The notes beneath the pieces are model-generated. The model made no database searches and was not told the origin of the DNA. It saw nothing but the letters and a program-made list of their open reading frames with translations. DNA of 39,690 nucleotides from Candidatus Saccharibacteria bacterium UBA1235. GTDB lineage: Bacteria > Patescibacteriota > Saccharimonadia > Saccharimonadales > Saccharimonadaceae. This document shows positions 15,518 to 23,061 of the stretch, one piece after another (positions within the stretch are counted from its first letter, which is position 1; each line of letters opens with the position of its first letter). A program made the translations under genes and the position numbers. Location of the stretch: assembly GCA_002309075.1 (NCBI GenBank), contig DBWP01000008.1:24484-64173 (forward strand), written 5' to 3'.

Positions 15518-16111
15518 TTATTCTCCATAGCTATTTTCAATTTCTGCGCCGTTCACGTCGTCTTTTTGGAGTGTGGCGTTTGGATTAAATTTTTGAACGG
15601 TCGCGATTAAACGGCCGGTTACCGTTCCAACTTCGCCAACGCCATTAACATGCGCAACTGGAATATTTTTCGCTTCAAACAGGGGTAAAATTGAACAAAT
15701 ATTTTGTTCAAAGACCTCAAAACGGCGGTTGATGCTTTCTTTTTCTTGGTCGTCGTCACGGCCACGCAGAGCTAATCTTTCATAGAGTTCTTCTTTTGGA
15801 ACGTCTAGAATAATCGCGCCGTCGATTTTGTCAGCCATGTTTTCCATCAAATATTCGGCCTGGGTTTTAGTTCGAGGATAACCATCTAGAATCACGTCGA
15901 AGCCCTCGGCTTCGGCTTTTTCAATCTCTTTATTCATGATTTTAATAACATCTTCATCAGGAATAAGGTTTCCTTTGTCGATGGTTTCGGCATAGTTTCC
16001 GGTGTCGCGAATCGCCTGACCGACCGAAAGCCAGCGCCAGCCAAAAAACTCAGACAGAGCCTTACCTTGCGTTCCCTTACCGGAACCTGCTAGACCAAAT
16101 AAAACAATCAT
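15518..16111 (-). CDS. adk: Adenylate kinase
   Basis: 197 residues; interconverts ATP + AMP with 2 ADP. P-loop GLAGSGKGT at 6-14, AMP-binding DGYPR at 76-80, and the LID entry ALRGRDDD. The LID is short and lacks zinc cysteines, and the protein is shorter than the 214-residue form. The AMP-recognition context favours adenylate over uridylate kinase, but substrate is inferred. AAAGGAG precedes the ATG; the -10 is about 18 bases upstream. First gene of adk-map. Confidence 0.92.
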   Translation of the reverse strand: MIVLFGLAGSGKGTQGKALSEFFGWRWLSVGQAIRDTGNYAETIDKGNLIPDEDVIKIMNKEIEKAEAEGFDVILDGYPRTKTQAEYLMENMADKIDGAIILDVPKEELYERLALRGRDDDQEKESINRRFEVFEQNICSILPLFEAKNIPVAHVNGVGEVGTVTGRLIATVQKFNPNATLQKDDVNGAEIENSYGE

Positions 16112-16128
16112 ATTATCTCCTTTATTAT

Positions 16129-16134
16129 ATTATA
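16129..16134 (-). promoter_or_regulatory. -10 box of adk-map
   Basis: Minus-strand TGATATAAT (extended -10) directly after the rpsU terminator. It leaves a leader of about 11 bases that still contains AAAGGAG. A second overlapping TATAAT lies at 16124-16129. Confidence 0.6.
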
Positions 16135-16142
16135 TCATCAAA

Positions 16143-16162
16143 AATCTCCCCTTAGGGAGATT
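16143..16162 (-). terminator. Intrinsic terminator of rpsU
   Basis: Stem AATCTCCC / GGGAGATT with loop TAAG on the minus strand, followed by TTTTG, 3 bases after the rpsU stop codon. Confidence 0.85.
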
Positions 16163-16165
16163 TCT

Positions 16166-16384
16166 TTATTTTAGACCAAGTTTAATTCGTTCAGTCTTTT
16201 CAGCTTTCCTCGCCTCGCGAATGATAGCTTTAATGCGGCGTTCGCGCTTAGAAATAGGCTTTGCGAAGCGCATTTGGGACTTCTTCAAAGGCATCATTCC
16301 ACTCTGAAGGACTTTACGGTTAAAACGACGAATAATGTTTTCGTTCGCCTCACCTTGATCTTTTCTAGTAACTTTAATTGACAT
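16166..16384 (-). CDS. rpsU: Small ribosomal subunit protein bS21
   Basis: 72 residues, strongly basic. Contacts the anti-Shine-Dalgarno end of 16S rRNA and aids initiation. The ENIIRRFNRKVLQSGMM start and RFAKPISKRERRIKAIIREA core match bS21. It is monocistronic, with its own promoter and terminator. The -10 ends 10 bases before the ATG, so the leader is only a few bases and has no ribosome site: a translation-initiation protein made from a nearly leaderless message. Confidence 0.93.
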   Translation of the reverse strand: MSIKVTRKDQGEANENIIRRFNRKVLQSGMMPLKKSQMRFAKPISKRERRIKAIIREARKAEKTERIKLGLK

Positions 16385-16393
16385 ATCTTTTTA

Positions 16394-16422
16394 AGTATAG
16401 CACAGGTTGGCGAAAAAGTAAA
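16394..16422 (-). promoter_or_regulatory. Promoter of rpsU
   Basis: Minus strand: TTTACT, 17-base spacer, TATACT with TGC before the -10. The -10 ends 10 bases from the start codon. Confidence 0.75.
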
Positions 16423-16432
16423 GACTACGAGT

Positions 16433-18454
16433 CTAGGAACTGAACAGGCAACGTATAGAGCTGCCGAGGTTGCGATCGTTGTAATTCTGCGGAAGGATAT
16501 ACGACACAAGGACGTTGAGGCTGTACATATTCGCGGTATTGTAGTACGTAGAAGACCAGAAGTAGCCGTAGGAGCCCTGATTGACGGCTGAGCCACTCTT
16601 GAAGGTGCCAGAGAAGGGCGTTTTAAGAGCGTTTACGAAGTTTGCGTTGTTGCTAGAGTAAGCTGTGTAAAGGGCTTTGTATTCACCGGAGGATCCGCCG
16701 GTTGGCATTCTCCAGCCTTTCGGACAAATATCTTCTGTAGCGTTACCGGATGGAGAGCCGTAGCCTGTTCCGTTACCATAGCAGTAGGAGCCTGCCGAAG
16801 CAGCACAGAAGTTATAGTAGACACCTACTTTACCGGTTCCAGATTGGCCCATGGCGAGAGGTTGAGTGGTGTCTTTATTTGTGGCATTAACTAGTGGGGC
16901 GGAGTAGCTGGTACCCGAAGTCCAGTTTGAGACGCCAGCGGTAGCGTACTTATTTCCAGCGGTACGGTTGCCGCTCTTCAAGCTAGTGATAGATGCATCC
17001 GAAGCGTTAGTGTTAGAAGCGGTAGTGTTATTTAGGGTTGTACTATTAGTTAGATCTAGAGCGAGGTTGTCCAACATCCAGACTTTACCGTCAGCGAGAC
17101 GACCAACAGTGTAGGTTGTATTATCGCGCTCATCCTTTAATGAAATCGTATCGCCGTTGTTTGGAATTAGCCTTGTAAGCTTTTCGCTCGTTGCCCTTTG
17201 CATGGTTGGTATATCGTAAACGCAGCGCATAGAACGACCAAAAGTATTGATACTACGACCCACATTCCAGCTGCTATCACTATAGTATAGCTGATACTGA
17301 TAACCGGCGCTTTCTGCAGTAGCCGACCACCAGTTACCGCGTGAACCAGCAGTAAGAGAGCCATGGATGTAGTAGCCCGCAAGGACAAGGTTAAAGTTTG
17401 TGCCGTTATTATTCTTTATAGTAGTGATTTCTGTCTGAGTCGGTAGTCTCCAGCCTTTAGGACAGATGTCTGATGTAGCGTCTTGTTGTGCCGAATCGCT
17501 GCATACAGTTCCAGCAGAAGCTGCACAGTAGTTATAATATGCGCCATAAGTACTACTATTAGGATCTGAAGTGTTAAAGTGAGCTCTAGGTTCGGTAAGA
17601 GTATTTCCCGCAGTTAGATCTCCTCCAGCTGAGATGTTAAAATCTGCTCCGGTGAAGTTAGAATCGGCTGCAGAGATAGTACCCATAATCTTTAGGTTAT
17701 CTGTCATCCAGTAAGTCCCGTTGATGTTTGTGATTTGATATCTATTCCCGTCCCTACTATCCTTTAATGTAGCCGTGGAACCGCTAGTTGGAAGAAGGGT
17801 TGCAAGAGTAGAGGTTGTCATATTCTGCATAATCGGGGTTGGGTCTGGGTTTGCAGTGACGGCGAAAGTAATGGTGGATTGGTAGGTACCTGGAGCTTGG
17901 GATGCGTTAATTCTAGAGCCGAAGGAAATGCTGGTGGTATCACCAGTGGTTACGGTGTCTAGGCTATTTAGGTTTATGGTAGTTGGAATAGGAAGATAGT
18001 TAGTTGCAGTTTGGGTGGTGGTGTTAGTGTTAATCTTATAGCCCCAGTGGTTTACGGTAAAATCACAGGTTGCTGCAGTTTGTGTTGTACATGTGTAGCC
18101 TCCGTCTTTTGGAGCGAGGGTTGGGATGGTGTTAGAGCTATCTTCTTTTGATACTAGATTAGTGTTTGGTATGTTCATGATGAGGTTATAGCCCCATTCA
18201 TTGCTGGTTGCGACACTTACTATAACGTTCTTTTCATTAAAACCGGCAGAAGAAAGAGAGGATGGGGATACGTTCATGGAGGTAGTACTTCCCATAGTAG
18301 TACCATCTGAGTTAAATAGCTTTACTTCCAGGATTTCGCCTTCTGGAATGGTGACGGAAAAATCGTAGGCGGAAGTGTTAGAAGATAGAAAAAGAAGGGT
18401 GCCCAAAAGACATATGACCCCTCCGCATAAGACGTTTTTTAAACCTCTCGTCAT
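16433..18454 (-). CDS. Secreted protein with two FISUMP domains
   Basis: 673 residues. Signal peptide about 1-29 (ends NTSA before YDFS), then a beta-rich Thr/Ser/Asn-rich domain (30-205) ending TYQSTITFAVTANPDPTP. Two Fibrobacter-succinogenes-major-paralogous (FISUMP, TIGR02145-like) units follow. Each opens with a charged RD-rich turn and W-M-x-DNL (YWMTDNLKI; VWMLDNLAL), continues with YYN(Y/F)CAASAG and DICPKGWR(L/M)P, and ends in RC(V/L). No C-terminal anchor or sorting signal is visible. The family is expanded in Saccharibacteria and thought to be surface exposed; adhesion is inference. TATAAT ends 6 bases before the ATG (leaderless). Confidence 0.9.
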   Translation of the reverse strand: MTRGLKNVLCGGVICLLGTLLFLSSNTSAYDFSVTIPEGEILEVKLFNSDGTTMGSTTSMNVSPSSLSSAGFNEKNVIVSVATSNEWGYNLIMNIPNTNLVSKEDSSNTIPTLAPKDGGYTCTTQTAATCDFTVNHWGYKINTNTTTQTATNYLPIPTTINLNSLDTVTTGDTTSISFGSRINASQAPGTYQSTITFAVTANPDPTPIMQNMTTSTLATLLPTSGSTATLKDSRDGNRYQITNINGTYWMTDNLKIMGTISAADSNFTGADFNISAGGDLTAGNTLTEPRAHFNTSDPNSSTYGAYYNYCAASAGTVCSDSAQQDATSDICPKGWRLPTQTEITTIKNNNGTNFNLVLAGYYIHGSLTAGSRGNWWSATAESAGYQYQLYYSDSSWNVGRSINTFGRSMRCVYDIPTMQRATSEKLTRLIPNNGDTISLKDERDNTTYTVGRLADGKVWMLDNLALDLTNSTTLNNTTASNTNASDASITSLKSGNRTAGNKYATAGVSNWTSGTSYSAPLVNATNKDTTQPLAMGQSGTGKVGVYYNFCAASAGSYCYGNGTGYGSPSGNATEDICPKGWRMPTGGSSGEYKALYTAYSSNNANFVNALKTPFSGTFKSGSAVNQGSYGYFWSSTYYNTANMYSLNVLVSYILPQNYNDRNLGSSIRCLFSS

Positions 18455-18460
18455 ATGTTT

Positions 18461-18466
18461 ATTATA
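18461..18466 (-). promoter_or_regulatory. Leaderless -10 box of the FISUMP gene
   Basis: Minus-strand TGCTATAAT ending 6 bases before the ATG; TTGTTT lies 16 bases further upstream as a weak -35. Confidence 0.65.
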
Positions 18467-18493
18467 GCATAAGTGGGATGGAAAACAAGAAAA

Positions 18494-19690
18494 TTAGCGG
18501 CGTTTTAGGAATTTCGGACGGAAAGTCTCAAAATTGATTGCGTTTTTCTGGAAAGTTGCAACGGCAAGTCTTATAACTATTATCGCGCAAACCGAGACTT
18601 CAGCGAGTCCAATAAGAAACTCCACTGTTCCGAGTGTTCCGAAACCACTCCTAAGCATCAATGCGATCGGAGCGGAAAGCGGGAAATATGTTAAGAAATA
18701 GACAATTGCGCCTGGCTCTGGAGCGAAAAACAGTTGCATGAAATATAACGGAAATACCATCGCGATAATTGCCGGGCCGATAAATGACGAGGCATCGCGC
18801 GCGGTTGAGACGAGGGAACCTATAAATATACAAGTTCCTGCATAAAGAAAGACTGATGCAATGAATAATATTATATTCATGGCGATTGTCACTGGGTCAA
18901 TCTCGATCGAACTTAGAATCGTACTTATCATCGGGTTTTCGCGATTTAGGAAAACTAGAATTAAAACCGGGACTACGAATGTCACAATTTGGACTAAGCC
19001 AAGAACCATCATAGCTATAATCTTCCCTATTATTAAGTGCTTCGACGAAACCGTCGTTAGAATCATTTCTGAAATTCGATTTTCTTTTTCTTCTACTGTC
19101 GCCATTAAGAAGCGGTTGCCAAAAAGCGCAATAAACATAAAGAAAACTACCAGAATTGCAATCGGAATAACTGCTTTTCCTAGCGCATTTTCGTTTTCTC
19201 CGCTAGCCGTCAATTTATTATCAACGATTTCAAAATTGCCAGTTAAAGCGACCACGTCGGCAGGATCTACTTTCATGGCTGCATTCTGCGCCAAGATTCC
19301 TTTTAGGATATTGCCGTCAAAGTTGAAGATATCGAGGCCTTCTGAGATGTGATAGAAATCGACTTTTTTATTTTCAACGAAATCTTTTGGAATATGAAAA
19401 TATAAATCTACTTCCCCGTTTTTCACCATTTCGACGCCATATTCTTTATCGCCATTTATGACATATTGCGACATTTCTGGACCTAAAATCCCCGCATCGT
19501 CAGTAATTGCCATTTTCGTATTCTCATCCAAAGTTGGGTTCATATCTACATTTTCAGTTCCAAACGTGAAACTAATAAAATAGATAAAACCAATCAAAAG
19601 CGGCATTAAAAGTATCGCCGCCCAAAATGCCGGTTTTTTAAGTTGTCTTAAAACTTCAAATTTCGCTACTTTTAACGCCACGTTACTCAT
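18494..19690 (-). CDS. ABC-2 type exporter permease, NatB-like
   Basis: 398 residues from the ATG that follows GGAGGTGAAA; this start overlaps the ATPase stop by 8 bases (ATGAGTAA). One N-terminal membrane helix (about 20-42), a large extracytoplasmic domain (45-180) and then five or six helices in the C-terminal half. This is the NatB/ABC-2 layout of permeases that extrude Na+, drugs or peptides. Substrate unknown. Forms a two-gene exporter with the ATPase just upstream. Confidence 0.88.
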   Translation of the reverse strand: MSNVALKVAKFEVLRQLKKPAFWAAILLMPLLIGFIYFISFTFGTENVDMNPTLDENTKMAITDDAGILGPEMSQYVINGDKEYGVEMVKNGEVDLYFHIPKDFVENKKVDFYHISEGLDIFNFDGNILKGILAQNAAMKVDPADVVALTGNFEIVDNKLTASGENENALGKAVIPIAILVVFFMFIALFGNRFLMATVEEKENRISEMILTTVSSKHLIIGKIIAMMVLGLVQIVTFVVPVLILVFLNRENPMISTILSSIEIDPVTIAMNIILFIASVFLYAGTCIFIGSLVSTARDASSFIGPAIIAMVFPLYFMQLFFAPEPGAIVYFLTYFPLSAPIALMLRSGFGTLGTVEFLIGLAEVSVCAIIVIRLAVATFQKNAINFETFRPKFLKRR

Positions 19691-20405
19691 TTTCACCTCC
19701 ATAAATTTCTACGAAAATTTGGTCGAGAGATTTTTTACCAAATTCTTTTTTAATATCAGAAATTTTTCCATAAGCCCGGGCTTTTCCATCTTTTAGCAAG
19801 ATCACGCGGTCGCATAATTTTTCCACTTCGTCCATATAATGTGTAATTAAAATTATTGCGGTGCCTTTTTGATGTAATTCGTCGATAATTTCCATCAAGA
19901 GTTTTCGATTCATTGGGTCGAAGCCTTTTGTTGGCTCATCCAAAATTAAAAGTTTCGGATTTCCCATTATTGTAATGCCGAGCTGAATTTTTTGTTGTTG
20001 ACCGCCAGACAATTTTTCAATTTTTTCGTTTATTTTATCAAGAAGACCAACTCGCTTTAAATATTTTAAAGACCATTCTTTCGGATCTTTTAACCCTTTT
20101 AGCTCGCCAAAATAAGTCATTGTGTCGATTACGGTTTCTTTGCGATAAAGTCCGCGCTCTTCAGGCAAATATCCAACAATGACTGAAGAATCTTCTGGAT
20201 TATATTTTTTGCCATCGATTAGAAGCTCGCCTTCTGTCGGCGTATAAAGGCCGAGAAGTGCTCGAAGCGTAGTAGTTTTACCTGAACCGTTTGAACCAAG
20301 AAGCCCAAATATTTCCCCTTTTTTAACTTCAAAACTAAGATTTGAAATTACGGTTTTATTTCCGAACTTCATCTTGAAGTTTTTTACCTCAACAATATTC
20401 TTCAT
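19683..20405 (-). CDS. ABC transporter ATP-binding protein, NatA-like
   Basis: 240 residues. Walker A GSNGSGKTT (about 38-46), signature LSGGQQQ, Walker B LLILDEPTKGFDP and the H-loop (ILITHYMDE) are intact. The GFDP after Walker B and the length are typical of NatA/CcmA-type ATPases that pair with ABC-2 permeases. Its end carries the ribosome site for the permease, coupling the two. TATAAT ends 7 bases before the ATG and no Shine-Dalgarno exists, so it is read leaderless. Confidence 0.93.
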   Translation of the reverse strand: MKNIVEVKNFKMKFGNKTVISNLSFEVKKGEIFGLLGSNGSGKTTTLRALLGLYTPTEGELLIDGKKYNPEDSSVIVGYLPEERGLYRKETVIDTMTYFGELKGLKDPKEWSLKYLKRVGLLDKINEKIEKLSGGQQQKIQLGITIMGNPKLLILDEPTKGFDPMNRKLLMEIIDELHQKGTAIILITHYMDEVEKLCDRVILLKDGKARAYGKISDIKKEFGKKSLDQIFVEIYGGENE

Positions 20406-20412
20406 ATATATT

Positions 20413-20418
20413 ATTATA
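20413..20418 (-). promoter_or_regulatory. Leaderless -10 box of the NatA/NatB exporter
   Basis: Minus-strand TGTATAAT ending 7 bases before the ATG, between tRNA-Arg and the ATPase gene. Confidence 0.6.
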
Positions 20419-20428
20419 CAACAAAAAA

Positions 20429-20503
20429 TGGTAGAGCCAGCTGGAATCGAACCAGCATCGCAGACTTAGAGGGTCTGGGTCCTATCCGTTGAACGATGGC
20501 TCC
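20429..20503 (-). tRNA. tRNA-Arg (anticodon UCU)
   Basis: Complete cloverleaf with encoded CCA: D-stem GTTC/GGAC, anticodon stem CAGAC/GTCTG, T-arm GCTGG-TTCGATT-CCAGC. The anticodon loop is CCTCTAA, giving anticodon TCT; the GTTCAACGGATAGGAC D-arm is typical of tRNA-Arg(UCU). Two oddities: position 33, almost always U, is C, and the first acceptor pair is G1-U72. Confidence 0.9.
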
Positions 20504-20523
20504 ACCGTATTATACATTATACA

Positions 20524-21273
20524 CTAATTTTCTGGTTTTCTCAACTTATAATAGATAGACGGGGCAAAGCGAATCGGGGCAAGCGCTTTTTGGGCCGAGT
20601 CTTCCATTTTTACTAGCCTGTCTGTACCGATAACTTTCTTTAAAGTTTTGCTTCTGAAATTAGAAACCGAAAGTATTCTTTCGCACTTAAAGCCGGTCTT
20701 TTCGAAAATTTCTTCTACGTATTTTGGATGATAGTTATAAAAACCGTCTTTAGAAATTTCTTTATAATTTGCTACTTTTTTATCAAATGGATTTACCTTA
20801 CTGCGACCAGTTATAAATCTGGCCATTTTCGGCAAAGTTCTTTTATTCGCAACTTCAATTACTGCCACTCCGCCTGGCTTTAACACTCGGTAGAGTTCAT
20901 TTATTGCTTTTTTCATATCTTTAAGATGATGAGTTACCCTGATCATCATCAAGCCATCAAGTTCCCCATCTTTAAATGGTAAATCGTAAATATCGCCGGC
21001 TTTTGTTTCGATTTTATCGCCGTAAATTTCCTTCGCCTGCTTAAGCTCGGTTTTCGAATAGTCAAAAAGATAAATTTTGTGCGCGCGCTTTAGATATTCG
21101 TTTGCGAGTCGGCCGTAACCGCCGCCAATATCTGCAAATTTTTCCATTCTTTTTGGTAAAAGTTTTCTAATCGCCATCCGATCAGCTTGATCTTCATATT
21201 CGCGATCTACATTTTCCCAAAATTCTTTTTTATAATCGTAACCGTTGTAGTCAGAAATAACTTTTTCACTCAT
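20524..21273 (-). CDS. Class I SAM-dependent methyltransferase
   Basis: 249 residues, Methyltransf_11/UbiE-like fold. Motif I FADIGGGYGRLANEY (about 46-60) binds SAM. An acidic residue in YLFDYS ends strand 2, AGDIYDLPFKDGELDGL follows, and the post-motif RVLKPGGVAVIEVANKR is clear. No membrane segment. Substrate cannot be read from sequence. TATAAT ends 7 bases before the ATG and overlaps the stop codon of the upstream pilB-like gene, so its promoter sits inside that gene's end. Confidence 0.85.
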   Translation of the reverse strand: MSEKVISDYNGYDYKKEFWENVDREYEDQADRMAIRKLLPKRMEKFADIGGGYGRLANEYLKRAHKIYLFDYSKTELKQAKEIYGDKIETKAGDIYDLPFKDGELDGLMMIRVTHHLKDMKKAINELYRVLKPGGVAVIEVANKRTLPKMARFITGRSKVNPFDKKVANYKEISKDGFYNYHPKYVEEIFEKTGFKCERILSVSNFRSKTLKKVIGTDRLVKMEDSAQKALAPIRFAPSIYYKLRKPEN

Positions 21274-21280
21274 GGTATAT

Positions 21281-21286
21281 ATTATA
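21281..21286 (-). promoter_or_regulatory. Leaderless -10 box of the methyltransferase, over the pilB stop codon
   Basis: Minus-strand TGATATAAT: the TAA stop of the pilB-like gene is part of the hexamer. It ends 7 bases before the methyltransferase ATG. Confidence 0.65.
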
Positions 21287-22892
21287 TCACACGTGAGACT
21301 TCTTCGAGCGTAGTTTCGCCTTTTAGGGCCGCAATTATGCCTTTTTGCTCTAAAGTTAGCATGCCATTTTTCTTTGCAGTTTCTTCAATCGCCGTCGTAT
21401 TAATATCCGCAACGTCGCCACGAATATACTTTGCGATGTCTTCATCTACGGTCATTTGTTCCATCAAAACCATTCTCCCCTCGTAGCCAAATGGATCCGC
21501 TTCGGTGATAACTGGATCATAGAGTGTAATATCATCAAGATTAAAATCGGTTTTTACATTCTTTAAGACCTCGCGAATATATTTAGCTTCGGCTTCTGTG
21601 GCCTTCCTAGCTTTTTTGTTCGCTGATAATTTTCTAACTAATCTTTGCGCTACGATTAATCGGATTGAGCTTGCAAAAATTGGGTTTACGCCGATAAGAT
21701 CAATCATCCTTGCGAATGCGGCGGCGGTTGAATTAGCATGGAATGACGACAGGACTAGGTGGCCTGTGATTGAAGCTTGGATGGCTGTTTTAGCAGTGTC
21801 AGCATCGCGAATTTCGCCTACCATTACAACATCCGGGTCTAGGCGAAGCACTGAACGCAATCCATCTGCGAATGAGCCGCCTTTATTTGTGTCGATCGGA
21901 ATTTGCGAAATTCCAGTAATTCCGTATTCAATCGGATCCTCAAGCGTAATAATTTTACGTTCTGGTGTATTTAATGCATTGAGCATTGAATATAAAGTCG
22001 TTGATTTACCAGAGCCGGTCGGACCGACCATCAAAACTAGGCCTCTAGGATGAGAAATAACTTCGTCGATTTTGTCTTTTTCTTCAGATGACAAACCAAG
22101 CAGGTCTAGATTGAGCAAAGATTCGTCAAAATTAAACAAGCGGAGTACTGCGTCTTGACCATACATTGTCGGAATTGTTTCAACACGAATGTTTAAAGTG
22201 TACGTCGCGCCGTCTTTTGTGATTTCTTTTTGCATATGCCCGGATTGAGGCTTGTTCGAGGCCGTTGAAACATTTGCGCGCGATGAAAGCTCGCCCATAA
22301 AGATTCGATATTTATCTTTATCGATATTTGCCACTGGGTGCAACATTCCGTCCACGCGCATCCGAATTCTAATTTCGTTTCGCATGTTTTCAATATGAAT
22401 GTCGCTTGCGCCCAATTTATCTGCTTGGTCGATTAAAAAGTCGAAAACTTTTTCTGTTGAGACTTGGTCTAGGGTTCTCGACACGCTAGCTAGAGTTTCA
22501 GAGTCTCCGTCGCCAGCTATTTTAATATCTTCATATTTTATTTCTTTTGGCGGATCATATCGAAGCATGAAAACTTTATACGCCGAATTTGAAATTAAAA
22601 AGAAATCTACTTTTTCACCTTCATCGGTATATTTTTGGCGCATGTTTTGAATTAGAGTTCTTGGGGTTTGGCTTGTCACCATAAATTGATAATGCTCTTC
22701 CCCTCCGCCTCTATGGAGTGGTAAAATAAAATTTTGGTGCATTTCTTCAATGCTAAGTAAGTCTTTCGTCAAAGGAAGATTTTCTTCAAACGCTCGCGTG
22801 TCCAAATATGGCAAGCCAAGAATCATTGCTCGTTCAGCTGTTGATTTTTCCTCATTTTCTCTACGTTTGTTTTGAATTTCCCACTCGTCCAT
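21282..22892 (-). CDS. Type IV pilus/type II secretion assembly ATPase, PilB/GspE-like
   Basis: 536-residue hexameric ATPase that powers pilin polymerisation. A short N1 domain is followed by the N2 domain (about 140-260, with DIHIE and RIRMRVDG). The motor holds Walker A GPTGSGKST at 290-298, Asp box LEDPIE near 316-322, Walker B LDPDVVMVGEIRD at 351-363 and His box TGHLVLSSFHAN at 376-387. The tetracysteine zinc motif of PilB/GspE is absent: RLVRKLSANKKARKA replaces the usual Cys-rich start. Stands alone here, with no pilC or pilin genes beside it. TATAAT ends 6 bases before the ATG. Confidence 0.93.
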   Translation of the reverse strand: MDEWEIQNKRRENEEKSTAERAMILGLPYLDTRAFEENLPLTKDLLSIEEMHQNFILPLHRGGGEEHYQFMVTSQTPRTLIQNMRQKYTDEGEKVDFFLISNSAYKVFMLRYDPPKEIKYEDIKIAGDGDSETLASVSRTLDQVSTEKVFDFLIDQADKLGASDIHIENMRNEIRIRMRVDGMLHPVANIDKDKYRIFMGELSSRANVSTASNKPQSGHMQKEITKDGATYTLNIRVETIPTMYGQDAVLRLFNFDESLLNLDLLGLSSEEKDKIDEVISHPRGLVLMVGPTGSGKSTTLYSMLNALNTPERKIITLEDPIEYGITGISQIPIDTNKGGSFADGLRSVLRLDPDVVMVGEIRDADTAKTAIQASITGHLVLSSFHANSTAAAFARMIDLIGVNPIFASSIRLIVAQRLVRKLSANKKARKATEAEAKYIREVLKNVKTDFNLDDITLYDPVITEADPFGYEGRMVLMEQMTVDEDIAKYIRGDVADINTTAIEETAKKNGMLTLEQKGIIAALKGETTLEEVSRVI

Positions 22893-22898
22893 AGAGTT

Positions 22899-22904
22899 AT
22901 TATA
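22899..22904 (-). promoter_or_regulatory. Leaderless -10 box of the pilB-like gene
   Basis: Minus-strand TGTTATAAT ending 6 bases before the ATG, just downstream of the tRNA-Asp terminator. Confidence 0.6.
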
Positions 22905-22913
22905 ACATAAAAA

Positions 22914-22931
22914 TAGTCCTTTTTAGGACTA
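22914..22931 (-). terminator. Intrinsic terminator after tRNA-Asp
   Basis: Stem TAGTCC / GGACTA with loop TAAAAA on the minus strand, followed by TTTTTAT. It separates tRNA-Asp from the pilB-like gene. Confidence 0.8.
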
Positions 22932-22942
22932 ATTTATTTTCG

Positions 22943-23019
22943 TGGCGGATCCGACGAGACTCGAACTCGCGACCTCTGCCGTGACAGGGCAGCGCTCTAA
23001 CCAACTGAGCTACGAATCC
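22943..23019 (-). tRNA. tRNA-Asp (anticodon GUC)
   Basis: Full cloverleaf with encoded CCA and discriminator G. Anticodon stem CTGCC/GGCAG encloses CTGTCAC, so the anticodon is GTC. Acceptor GGATTCG pairs with CGGATCC, one U-G pair. Confidence 0.95.
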
Positions 23020-23033
23020 ACTCCGTAGATAGT

Positions 23034-23061
23034 ATTATAGCGCATTTTAATAATAAAATCA
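23034..23061 (-). promoter_or_regulatory. Promoter of tRNA-Asp
   Basis: Minus strand: TTGATT, 16-base spacer, TATAAT about 14 bases before the tRNA 5' end. The -35 overlaps the last codon of the DHH-like gene. Confidence 0.6.

Noticed and set aside
21285..21300. CACGTG core with flanking A/T near the pilB stop, considered as a parS site
   Set aside because: Only the central hexamer and a few flanking bases match the parS consensus; the left arm does not, and it lies in coding sequence and a -10 region.
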